Notes under the pieces: model-generated | What the model was told of the DNA's origin: nothing | What the model saw: the letters and a program-made list of their open reading frames with translations, nothing else | Database searches by the model: none | Translations under genes and position numbers: made by a program | Shown: positions 47,115 through 54,945 of the stretch, in pieces | Layout: every line of letters starts with the position of its first letter | Position numbering within the stretch: the stretch's first letter is position 1 | Assembly (NCBI GenBank): GCA_049324315.1 | Contig: JBMOKU010000047.1 | Coordinates: 1 to 62,312, forward strand | Direction of reading: 5' to 3' | DNA from: JBMOKU01 sp049324315 | Lineage (GTDB): Bacteria > Bacillota > Clostridia > Peptostreptococcales > Thermotaleaceae | Length of the DNA stretch: 62,312 nt

Positions 47115-48551
47115 TCATTTTTTTATTATCTGAAAATTATCTTTAAGTAATAGCCAGTTCTGCGGGAACGATTGTCCCAGCACCCAATAGCTAACACCTC
47201 TTAATTTGTATGTTTTCACAAGATTAAACTTCGCCTGGACACTTCTTGCGTCTTCAAACCAGACTTCATGCTTTATTCCTTGCCCATCAACATAATTATA
47301 AAATGGCGCTTCATATATTGGATGATACTGAATGCTAACACCAAATTTAAAAGCTCGCGAAAGGGCCTCTTGAGGACTTAGTTGTTCCGCAAAAGGACCT
47401 CCTGCCACATAAGGAAGCTTCCAATCTCGGCCATATAGCGGCATCCCCATCAGGATTTTATTAGGCGGTATTGCTTGGATTGCATACTCAAGTACCCTTC
47501 TGACCTCATTAACCGGCGCAATTGCCCATGGTGGACCTCCCGCCCATCCCCATTCATATGTCATTACGACGACAAAATCTACAATTTCCCCATGTGCCTC
47601 ATAATCATGGGCTTCATAAAGAAGACCTTTTTGTTCACTGCTGTATTTGGGAGCAACTGCAGTAGATACGGAATACCCTTTAGGATGCAATCGGTTTACA
47701 GCTTTCCTTAGGAACTCATTGTAGGCTTCACGATCAGAGGGATTGACATATTCAAAATCAATATTTAATCCAGCATATTTCTTTTGATCCATTATGTTCA
47801 ATATATTTGTAAGTAATTTGTCTTGTGCACTGGCGTTGTTTAGCAATTGATGAACAAGTTCTGAACTAAATTTTCCATCTTTAAAATTTGTTATCACCAT
47901 CAACGGCTCTATTTCATGAGAATGTGCCGCTTCCAAAAGTTTTTGATCCGTCAAACTTGTTATATTGCCATCTTCTTTTATATCATAGCTAAAAACACTA
48001 AGATAGGTTAACAACTCACCAATCTGACTGACAATCGATTGTTCTTCTTCTACCGGCATAAATTCACCTGATTCAATAAGATTGAGATATGCATTTACTT
48101 CAATAGCAGGCTTTTCTTTTTTGGGTATCATCAGTCTCTGTCCCGGATAAATAAGAGATTCGTTTCTAATTTGATTAATCTCACGTATCGCTTGTATCGT
48201 AGTTCCGTAACGTTGTGCAATCGACCATAGTGTTTCTCCCCGGCTCACGACATGATAACGGGTAGGAATGATTAAAACCTGACCAGGATAAATCAATTCG
48301 GGATTGCTAATTGCATTTTCTTTTAAAATCGCCTGAATGGATGTTCCATACCGCCGTGCAATGATCCATAAATTTTCTCCAGGCGTAACAACATGCTGAA
48401 GGCCGACTTCTGGAATCACAAGTGCCTGACCGACAACCAGCTGATTTGGATTGGGCAATTGATTTGCAGTGACAATTTCATTTATAGGTACTCCATATTG
48501 CCTGGAAATCTTCCATAACGTTTCCCCTGAATTGACTACATGAATTTTCAA
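47115..48551 (-). CDS. sleL: LysM-GH18 spore cortex-lytic enzyme, SleL/YaaH-like
   Basis: About 478 residues from a TTG start at 48551 behind GGAGGGG. Three LysM repeats (about 2-46, 52-96, 100-144; e.g. VNSGETLWKISRQYGVPI) bind glycan chains. The GH18 domain (about 160-478) has LNIDFEYVNPSD, with the catalytic Glu at the end of the DxDxE motif but the first Asp replaced, and YWVLGQSFPQNWLLL near the end. SleL/YaaH are N-acetylglucosaminidases that degrade cortex fragments during germination; they usually have two LysM, here three. No signal peptide, as in spore-coat-delivered enzymes. Confidence 0.9.
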   Translation of the reverse strand: MKIHVVNSGETLWKISRQYGVPINEIVTANQLPNPNQLVVGQALVIPEVGLQHVVTPGENLWIIARRYGTSIQAILKENAISNPELIYPGQVLIIPTRYHVVSRGETLWSIAQRYGTTIQAIREINQIRNESLIYPGQRLMIPKKEKPAIEVNAYLNLIESGEFMPVEEEQSIVSQIGELLTYLSVFSYDIKEDGNITSLTDQKLLEAAHSHEIEPLMVITNFKDGKFSSELVHQLLNNASAQDKLLTNILNIMDQKKYAGLNIDFEYVNPSDREAYNEFLRKAVNRLHPKGYSVSTAVAPKYSSEQKGLLYEAHDYEAHGEIVDFVVVMTYEWGWAGGPPWAIAPVNEVRRVLEYAIQAIPPNKILMGMPLYGRDWKLPYVAGGPFAEQLSPQEALSRAFKFGVSIQYHPIYEAPFYNYVDGQGIKHEVWFEDARSVQAKFNLVKTYKLRGVSYWVLGQSFPQNWLLLKDNFQIIKK

Positions 48552-48635
48552 CAATATCCCCTCCAATAAGTTTTCATTAATATTCTATTGGTGCAGGAAT
48601 TGAGATATGCTGAAAAGTTACCTATCCTCCATAAC

Positions 48636-49271
48636 CTATTTGCCCAGTTCATTCATAATTCTAAATACTTCTTCATCCGTAACCTGTTCAAAATTCATAT
48701 AGTATGCACCTACTGCATAAAACTCATCTGGTATATGGAGACATATTATTTCATCAACAAACTTTTTAAATTCTTCTATCGTATCCCGTGGCTCAACTGG
48801 GATAGCTAGAACAGTTTTTGCTGCCCCTTGTTTTTTAACAGCCTTCAGTGCAGCAAGTATTGTAAAACCCGTAGCAATTCCATCGTCAATGATGATTACC
48901 GTCTTATGCTCAACCTCTGGAAACGTATCTCTTCCTCTGTACACCCTCATTCTTCGGTGAATTTCTTTTATTTGTTCCGAAATTTCCTGCTCTATATAGT
49001 TTTGCGGTACACCCAGTATGTTAACATAATAATCTTCGAGATAATAACTGCCATCTGACGATACTGCTCCTATAGCTACCTCTTTATTATGAGGAGCACC
49101 AATTTTTCTCGGAATAATTAAGTCCCATTCGAAATTAAAGCTTTTTATTGTATCATAAGCTACCTCAAGGCCACCTCTTGGCACTGCAAGAACAATAACA
49201 TCCTCTTTTTTAAATTTTTCTAGGTTCTCACAAAGTTTCTTTCCTGCATCTTTTCTATCTACAAATATCAT
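48636..49271 (-). CDS. Phosphoribosyltransferase-family protein
   Basis: About 211 residues. The PRPP-binding motif is VIIIDDGIATGFT (about 115-127); the N-terminal part (GLEVAYDTIKSFNFEWDLIIPRKIG) and the end match the long PRTase group seen with dienelactone-hydrolase fusions in other bacteria. The reaction is unknown; it is not a clear Hpt, Apt or Upp. I prefer the ATG at 49271 behind GGTG over the upstream GTG at 49286. Monocistronic. Confidence 0.85.
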   Translation of the reverse strand: MIFVDRKDAGKKLCENLEKFKKEDVIVLAVPRGGLEVAYDTIKSFNFEWDLIIPRKIGAPHNKEVAIGAVSSDGSYYLEDYYVNILGVPQNYIEQEISEQIKEIHRRMRVYRGRDTFPEVEHKTVIIIDDGIATGFTILAALKAVKKQGAAKTVLAIPVEPRDTIEEFKKFVDEIICLHIPDEFYAVGAYYMNFEQVTDEEVFRIMNELGK

Positions 49272-49397
49272 TTTATTGCACCACACTTTTCAAGTTATTC
49301 AGATAAAGTTTTCGCACAATGAAGTTGATTTATTCTTACACATATTTCATCCAGTCATTAATGTTATAATTTGAAAGCTTGTATAATTCTTTAGAAG

Positions 49398-49427
49398 CAA
49401 AAACCGTACTGGATTTCCCAATACGGT
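49398..49427 (-). terminator. Terminator downstream of a tiny gene
   Basis: ACCGTATTGG and CCAGTACGGT form a stem with a 5-nt loop, then TTTTTGC on the minus strand. It lies about 17 bases past the stop of the 32-codon frame at 49444-49542, supporting former transcription from that side. Confidence 0.75.
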
Positions 49428-49443
49428 CTCTGAATTCGTATAC

Positions 49444-49542
49444 TTAATTTATATAGCCATTAAATTCTGTCTCTAGCATATTTTTTGCATATTCAATAAT
49501 ATCGTAGCATAGCGAAACGTGTTCTGTAGTATATGCAAACAT
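49444..49542 (-). CDS. Tiny protein (32 aa), cut off from its upstream neighbour by the tnpB element
   Basis: An ATG-started frame beginning MFAYTTEHVSLCYDIIEY and ending at TAA, followed by a good terminator. It has no ribosome binding site. On the other side of the tnpB element lies another tiny frame in the same direction (50601-50810), so the two were probably adjacent before the insertion. It could also be the tail of a frameshifted gene. Function unknown. Confidence 0.4.
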   Translation of the reverse strand: MFAYTTEHVSLCYDIIEYAKNMLETEFNGYIN

Positions 49543-49559
49543 TTATTTATGGATTTAAC

Positions 49560-50671
49560 CTAATGCGATAAGAAGTCCCCTATCCTCTTTAGATAGGAGA
49601 TGAATTGTTGCCTCTTGAGGAATACCCGTGGCTAACCGAAGTAGACAGCCTTGCCCTTGCCAATGCACAAATGAACCTAAATACAGCATATCGTAACTTC
49701 TTTAGAGACCCATCTATAGGATTCCCAAAATTCAAGAGCAAACATAGGGATAAGAAAAGCTATACTACCAATAATCAACATGGAACCATCAGACTTATTG
49801 ATAGCAGCCATATTCGACTACCGAAATTAAAAGACATAAAGATAAAGATGCATAGGCAGCTGCCACAAAATGCAGTGATCAAGTCTGCCACAATCAGTCA
49901 AACAGCCACAGGAAAATACTATATATCCATACTCATGGAATACGAAACAGATATCTCTCCGGTAACACCAAGACAAGAAACCACCATAGGGCTAGACTAT
50001 TCTTCCAAAACACTCTATGTGGACAGTCAAGGAAACCGTGGAGAATATCCTAAATTCTATCGTAAAGCGGAAGCAAAACTCAAAAAAGAGCAAAGGAAAC
50101 TATCTAAACGTAAAAAAGGTAGTAAAAACAGAGAAAAACAACGACAAAAAGTAGCAAAACTCTGTGAAAAAGTAGCCAACCAGCGAAAGGACTTCCTGCA
50201 TAAGCTATCAAGGCAGATAACCAATGCCAATGATGCAGTTGTTATAGAAGATCTGAACATGCGAGGTATGGCACAGGGACTAAACCTTGCAAAATCAACA
50301 AATGACAATGGCTTCGGCATGCTGAAAACATTCTTGGAATATAAGCTCAAAGAACAGGGAAAACAGCTGGTAGTTATAGACAAATGGTATCCATCCAGCA
50401 AGCTTTGCCGATTCTGTGGTAGCGTAAACAGTCAATTAACCCTTGCAGACCGGATATGGACCTGCTCCTGTGGTGCCGTAATAGATAGAGACATAAATGC
50501 TGCAATCAACATCAAGAAAGAAGGATGTAGGATACTTGGCATAGCTTAGAATACATAAAAAAAAAACCGTTGGGCAAACGGGGTTAGCTTGGTAATTATA
50601 TCAGCGTTGGTTGGTACGTCCCAAGAAGCCCTCACCTCTAAGCGTTAGCGTAGGTGGTGGGAGTATGTCAC
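49560..50671 (+). mobile_element. IS200/IS605-group (IS1341-like) element carrying 5'-deleted tnpB, no tnpA
   Basis: The left flank ends TTTAAC (49554-49559), matching TTTAA-type target motifs of TnpB elements. The right end has two stems: CCGTT-GGGCA-AACGG near 50573 and CTCACCT...AGGTGGTGGG (50630-50660), ending GAGTATGTCAC. Joining the flanks at these limits gives TTTAAC-CTTTATCCCC, a smooth empty site in which the tiny minus-strand gene gains its own TAA stop. No tnpA is present, so it would need help to move. The left end, with a small hairpin at 49577-49598, runs into tnpB too early, implying an internal deletion. Confidence 0.75.
49605..50549 (+). pseudogene. tnpB: TnpB RNA-guided nuclease, N-terminally truncated
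   Basis: The frame gives 314 residues from a TTG; an in-frame TAG lies at 49590. Full TnpB proteins are about 370-400 residues and start 50-60 residues earlier, so the first beta-barrel strand is missing. The nuclease core is intact: RuvC Asp131 (GLDYSSK), Glu215 (VIEDLNM) and Asp296 (DRDINAA), plus a zinc ribbon with Cys268/271 and 287/289. TnpB cuts DNA guided by a right-end RNA and keeps the element in place after excision. The truncation probably abolishes activity, although the catalytic residues remain. Confidence 0.85.
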
Positions 50672-50690
50672 CTTTATCCCCTTCAACAGT
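50440..50690 (+). ncRNA. Putative omega RNA at the tnpB right end
   Basis: By analogy with TnpB systems, the 3' end of tnpB and the right end form a structured guide RNA. The two stems (near 50573 and 50630-50660) fit the scaffold, and the guide would start right after the element end at about 50671 (CTTTATCCCCTTCAACAG). Inferred from position and structure only; exact ends unknown. Confidence 0.5.
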
Positions 50691-50810
50691 TCTTAAATCT
50701 TCTGTATGCTCGATTTCCCACCCAAGACCTATAAAATTGGATTTTAGTTGCTTTTCAATATATGCTAAGGGTTGATCCATAGTAGTTTCCAAGATTTTAG
50801 CTATTTTCAT
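50601..50810 (-). pseudogene. Tiny gene whose 3' end is replaced by the tnpB element
   Basis: From the ATG at 50810 (behind GTGGTGATAGAA) the frame reads MKIAKILETTMDQPLAYIEK and on to VEGDKG at about 50670, then enters element sequence (ILPPPTLTLRGEG) and stops at 50601. In the reconstructed empty site the next codon after DKG is TAA, giving a 47-residue protein. So the insertion sits almost exactly at the native stop and adds a short foreign tail. Family not recognised. Confidence 0.5.
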
Positions 50811-51173
50811 TTCTATCACCACTTTTAAATTTTTCACCTTGATTTCTTAACATAATTATCCTTATTATACATTGATTTCTATAATTAATCCAGGAAATAA
50901 TTCCAAAATACTGGTAAAAAACATGAAGACAGGCATCTTGTCAGTTTAGCTGTTGCTGTAAACCATCGAACAATAAGCCTATCTCCAAGTCTGCTTTGGA
51001 ATATCATCTAGCTAGATCAGATTCCTACTGGTTAGTATCTTTGGATTTACGCCCTAAAGCATTATATAATCGTTGCTGTACGCCGAGAGTGGGCGTCCCC
51101 TTGGTCTCGATTCCAAGAAGGATTGATTTTCTTCCTAATTTCCCCTTGATATTTGTATATTTTGATTCTATGC
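50811..51173. other. Intergenic region with a possible decayed frame
   Basis: The minus strand from about 51165 to 50945 reads as protein-like sequence (KGTPTLGVQQRLYNALGRKS) with two stops in about 70 codons and no start; no family recognised. Otherwise nothing seen. Confidence 0.3.
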
Positions 51174-51215
51174 AAAAATGCTGTTCTCATAATCACTACG
51201 AGGACAGCATTTTTT
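51174..51215 (-). terminator. Terminator of the PNPOx-like gene
   Basis: AAAAATGCTGTCCTC pairs with GAGAACAGCATTTTT around a 12-nt loop with T runs on both sides. Confidence 0.88.
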
Positions 51216-51248
51216 ATCTCTTTTAAGTTTTAAAACTCTAAATCACGT

Positions 51249-51686
51249 TTACAGCTTTATTTCATCTTTTGGATATGCAAAATTTGTATCCATCGTCCAA
51301 ATTGCAGCTGATCCATTTTTTAATTTGAAAACTGCGAATGTATTATAAAAATCACTCAAATGGTTTTCTTTCCACGGCTTTAGGAATTCACGGGACGGAT
51401 GCTCTGAAATCTCATCCTTTAGATTATTGTCATCAATTAGCTCCAATTCTCCGCTCACGCGAACCTGAATATACTTACTGAAATCAACAAAGCAAAGTTC
51501 TACACAGGGATTTTTCATTACCTGCTTAAATACATCCTTCATCGTTCCTGTATGAAAAATAATTCCCGATTCATCTGCTTTGTAAAGAAACATTCCCCTC
51601 ACCCTTGGTTGCCCATCTTCTGAGGTAGCTAGAAAAAACGAAGGATTGTTATTCATTAAATCAAATATTTCTTGCTTAGTCATCAT
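51249..51686 (-). CDS. Pyridoxamine 5'-phosphate oxidase-like (PNPOx) flavin-binding protein
   Basis: 145 residues of split-barrel fold. NNNPSFFLATSEDGQPRVRGMFL at the N-terminus and NPCVELCFVDFSKYIQVRVSGELEL are the standard FMN-contacting strands of the PNPOx-like family. It lacks the long C-terminus of true PdxH. Such proteins bind FMN, F420 or heme; role unknown. The downstream end is clear; an AraC regulator gene lies 110 bases upstream in the same direction, possibly as part of one unit. RBS AAGGAGTGAT. Confidence 0.87.
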   Translation of the reverse strand: MMTKQEIFDLMNNNPSFFLATSEDGQPRVRGMFLYKADESGIIFHTGTMKDVFKQVMKNPCVELCFVDFSKYIQVRVSGELELIDDNNLKDEISEHPSREFLKPWKENHLSDFYNTFAVFKLKNGSAAIWTMDTNFAYPKDEIKL

Positions 51687-51796
51687 ATCACTCCTTGCTC
51701 TTTATTCGTTTTTACTTCATGAATTTACTATATAGAAATTGAACAAGGAATGCTTTTAAAATATTCTCATTTCTTTAAAGAATTCTGCTTGTTTTG

Positions 51797-52684
51797 TTAT
51801 TCAGCATAAGATTTTTGGTATTCAGAAGGTGTTATGCCAGCTTGTTTTGAAAAGCTTGAAGAAAAGTGAGATGTACTACTAAACCCACATTTTAGTGATA
51901 CTTGCGTAATGTTCATGTTCTCACTTCTTAGAAGCTTCTTTGCTTTGTCAATTCTCAGTCTGATTAAAAACTCCATTGGCGCTAACTTTGTTTCCTTTTT
52001 AAAAGTCCTAATAAAATGTGCTTGTGACATATTTGCAATTTTAGCAAGGCTATCTATCGTAAGCTTTTCTCCAAAATGCTGATGCATAAATTCAATCGTT
52101 CTTTCTATTTCAAACTTCTTTGTTATCGTATCAACGGAATTATTTATTTCTAGAATGCTCCTTATGATTTGATGTGTGATTGCTGTACCGAGAGACTCTA
52201 GCACGTTTTCATAGCCTGGCAGCTGACTCTCATATTCTGCCATAAATTTTTTAATATACGTCATAACTTCATTGTGAATTAAAAACTGCTTCCAAAAGTA
52301 CTGTTCCGGCAGCTTATCACTATAGTTTGAATACGTTGTCTCATAAAATTCCTTCGATACAAAAATTACGATATAACGGGTAAAGGTATCCGTTTCATCC
52401 TCTTCATGGGGTAGGTTAGGAGCCATCCCGGCTGCCAAGTAATGATTAGGCAGCATTTTAATCTTTATAGGAAAAATAGCCTGCTCTTTAGAAAAAACTA
52501 GCACAAAAGAATATGCAGGATGGGTGTGCTGCGGTCTAATAGCATATTGGCAAAAACCAACACTGGGAATAAAAATACCAAAGTTACTTGAAACATAGCA
52601 ATCTACGTATTTGATATCACCTTCAGATATTTTTCCCACAAGTTTTTGAATATTGATCATATCTTTTTCTGTACCTGTTTTCAT
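51797..52684 (-). CDS. AraC-family transcriptional regulator with cupin sensor
   Basis: 295 residues from the ATG at 52684 behind GAGGTGA. The N-terminal cupin-like region (about 30-120; RPQHTHPAYSFVLVF with a histidine-rich strand) should sense a small ligand. The C-terminal double HTH (about 195-295) includes LTIDSLAKIANMSQAHFIRT and CGFSSTSHFSSSFSKQAGITP. It may control the PNPOx-like gene just downstream; the target is not visible. Confidence 0.9.
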   Translation of the reverse strand: MKTGTEKDMINIQKLVGKISEGDIKYVDCYVSSNFGIFIPSVGFCQYAIRPQHTHPAYSFVLVFSKEQAIFPIKIKMLPNHYLAAGMAPNLPHEEDETDTFTRYIVIFVSKEFYETTYSNYSDKLPEQYFWKQFLIHNEVMTYIKKFMAEYESQLPGYENVLESLGTAITHQIIRSILEINNSVDTITKKFEIERTIEFMHQHFGEKLTIDSLAKIANMSQAHFIRTFKKETKLAPMEFLIRLRIDKAKKLLRSENMNITQVSLKCGFSSTSHFSSSFSKQAGITPSEYQKSYAE

Positions 52685-52864
52685 GTTTTGGCTCACCTCG
52701 ATACTATTATTCTAGCATAATGATGAATCGAGTTGTATAATGAAAGATCATATAGTAAAGCCTTTGACGATATATTTTTCGAGCCGCTGTACTGCCCATA
52801 TTCTAAACTAGATACCACGCTGAGATTTAGAAATCAAGGTGGAATAGATTCCCTTATACGTAAT

Positions 52865-52903
52865 AAAAAATGCGTAAAAATCAATCATTGATATTTACGC
52901 ATT
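52865..52903 (-). terminator. Terminator of the nucleoside ABC operon
   Basis: AATGCGTAAATATCAAT pairs with ATTGATTTTTACGCATT, then TTTTATT on the minus strand, 10 bases past the last permease gene. Confidence 0.9.
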
Positions 52904-52913
52904 AAAAAAGCTA

Positions 52914-53849
52914 TTAACGCTCCTCCCGGAAATATGGATTTCCCAATCCTTTCGGAGGTGCTTTTTCCTTCGACTTCCTCATTGACACCACCACAAGTAC
53001 AGCAATAGTTACCAGGTATGGCAGCATGTCTATAAAATATTGAGATACATTGATCCCAAATCCTTGCATTCTAAAACCGATGATATCCAATCCGCCGAAC
53101 AGATAAGCACCAAATAAGGCCTTATACGGATTCCATGTGGCGAAAATAACTAATGCAACGGCGATCCAGCCTCTTCCCGCTGTGATGCCTTCCTGCCAAG
53201 CTGGTACATATACTAAAGACAAATAGGCACCTCCCAACCCGCAAAGGGCACCACCCAGTAAAGTATGCACATACTTATATAAGGTAACGTTGATTCCTAC
53301 AGCATCAGCTGCACCCGGATTCTCTCCTACTGCCCGAAGATTCAGTCCTCTGCTGGTTTTATACAAATAAATCCCTAATAGGATAGCTGACACATAGCCT
53401 AAATAAACAAAAGCATCTTGTCTAAACAGTATGGGACCTATTACTGGTATATCGCCAAGCAAGGGGATGGTATATGGTCTAAAAAATAATCTGATGCTTT
53501 CAGGTGCTATTTGACCGACTAAAGGTTGGCCAACAAAGTTGGAAAATCCCGTGCCGAATATAGTCAAGGACAAACCGGATACCACTTGATTTGCCCTTAA
53601 GGTAGTTGTTAAGAAAGCAAAAATGAGTGCACCACATGCCCCTGCAATCATTGCTGCCAATAAAGCTAATGCGGCGTTTCCGGTCATCAACCCTATCATA
53701 AAGCCCATAACCGCACCCATCAACATCATGCCTTCTACCCCAAGGTTTAAGTTACCCGACCGTTCTGTGATGATTTCTCCGATCGTTGCAAACAAAAGGG
53801 GTGTACCGGCAACAATAGCTGCCGCGAGAAAGGAAATAAGCGCTTCCAT
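52914..53849 (-). CDS. nupQ: Nucleoside ABC transporter permease, NupQ/YufQ type
   Basis: 311 residues with about eight to ten membrane segments. GEIITERSGNLNLGVEGMMLMGA is the signature of the second permease of BMP-type nucleoside importers; GVNPGAADAVGIN-like GENPGAADAVGINVTLYK is the coupling loop. It pairs with the NupP-type subunit encoded 1 base upstream. Last gene of a four-gene operon under a guanine riboswitch. Confidence 0.9.
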   Translation of the reverse strand: MEALISFLAAAIVAGTPLLFATIGEIITERSGNLNLGVEGMMLMGAVMGFMIGLMTGNAALALLAAMIAGACGALIFAFLTTTLRANQVVSGLSLTIFGTGFSNFVGQPLVGQIAPESIRLFFRPYTIPLLGDIPVIGPILFRQDAFVYLGYVSAILLGIYLYKTSRGLNLRAVGENPGAADAVGINVTLYKYVHTLLGGALCGLGGAYLSLVYVPAWQEGITAGRGWIAVALVIFATWNPYKALFGAYLFGGLDIIGFRMQGFGINVSQYFIDMLPYLVTIAVLVVVSMRKSKEKAPPKGLGNPYFREER

Positions 53850-53850
53850 A

Positions 53851-54945
53851 TCAATGAACCTCCTCTCCCACAGTGTTATGACGTTTTTTTACGAGTATAA
53901 ACTTATGCCGTACAAAAAATTCACTACCTAATACGAAGAATAAAATGATGCCTTGTAGAATCAGTGCTGCTGATTGGGGTATACCAAAAACAGTCTGGAT
54001 ATAAGATCCCCCCTCCAAGAGCGCTGCAAAAAGAATAGATACCAGTAATATAACCGGTGCACTTAAAGATGCTAACCAAGCAGTAATAATTGCAGTGTAT
54101 CCAACTCCCCCGGTCACTTCCACGGACAGTGTATTGTTGACAGCGGAAGCTTGGATCATCCCTACTAAGCCACAGAGGCCACCGCTCAGCAATATGGCTA
54201 TTATTATCGTTCTCTTTATATTAATACCTGCATACCGTGCTGTATTGATACTTTCACCGATTACAGTGATTTCATAACCTTTTTTTGTATGGTTCACGAA
54301 AATATACGTTGCAGCCACCAATAAAAGTGCAATCACCCAGCCAACATGTATACCAAACAGCTGTGGCAGAATAGCATTATCGGTAAAATTAGCAATTTTA
54401 GGGAACCCCAAGGAGTTTGGATCTTTCCAGGGTCCATATTGTAAATACATGATCCATTTAAGCCCAATATAATTCATCATTAAGGTAACGATGGTTTCAT
54501 TGGTACCCCATTGTGCTTTAAAAAAGGCCGGTATCAGCGCCCATAATCCTCCTGCCAACATTCCGGCAAGGATCATGAGCATTAGCAAAATAGGTTTTGG
54601 CATCTCGCCCATTTGTAATGCAACAAAGCTGGCAGCAAATGCACCCATGGCAATTTGACCTTCTCCCCCTATATTCCAGAACTGCATGCGAAAAGCAATG
54701 GAAATACCCAAAGAAGTAATTATCAATGGAATCGCTTTAACTATGGTTTCCCGGGCTCTATAGGCAGTACCAAAAGCACCTTGCACCATTTTCAAATAGA
54801 CATCGGCAGGATTCAGATCTAGAAGTAAAATAAAAAGTGAAGAGGCAAAAAGAGCCAGTATAATAGCGCCTATTCTAATGGCCGCAGCTTCCATTCTGCT
54901 AGGTTCACTTTTCTTAATGGCACGAATCGTCATTGGCATTATCAT
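53851..54945 (-). CDS. nupP: Nucleoside ABC transporter permease, NupP/YufP type
   Basis: 364 residues, about nine membrane segments. FRMQFWNIGGEGQIAMGAF and VIGESINTARYAGINIKRT are the conserved family runs. It overlaps the ATPase gene by 32 bases. Together with NupQ it forms the pore for purine nucleosides or bases. Several close starts exist (54945, 54939); the first is kept. Confidence 0.9.
   Translation of the reverse strand: MIMPMTIRAIKKSEPSRMEAAAIRIGAIILALFASSLFILLLDLNPADVYLKMVQGAFGTAYRARETIVKAIPLIITSLGISIAFRMQFWNIGGEGQIAMGAFAASFVALQMGEMPKPILLMLMILAGMLAGGLWALIPAFFKAQWGTNETIVTLMMNYIGLKWIMYLQYGPWKDPNSLGFPKIANFTDNAILPQLFGIHVGWVIALLLVAATYIFVNHTKKGYEITVIGESINTARYAGINIKRTIIIAILLSGGLCGLVGMIQASAVNNTLSVEVTGGVGYTAIITAWLASLSAPVILLVSILFAALLEGGSYIQTVFGIPQSAALILQGIILFFVLGSEFFVRHKFILVKKRHNTVGEEVH

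Noticed and set aside
50996..51226. 76-codon plus-strand frame in the gap before the PNPOx-like gene
   Set aside because: No ribosome binding site, runs through the terminator hairpin at 51174-51215, and the composition is not protein-like.
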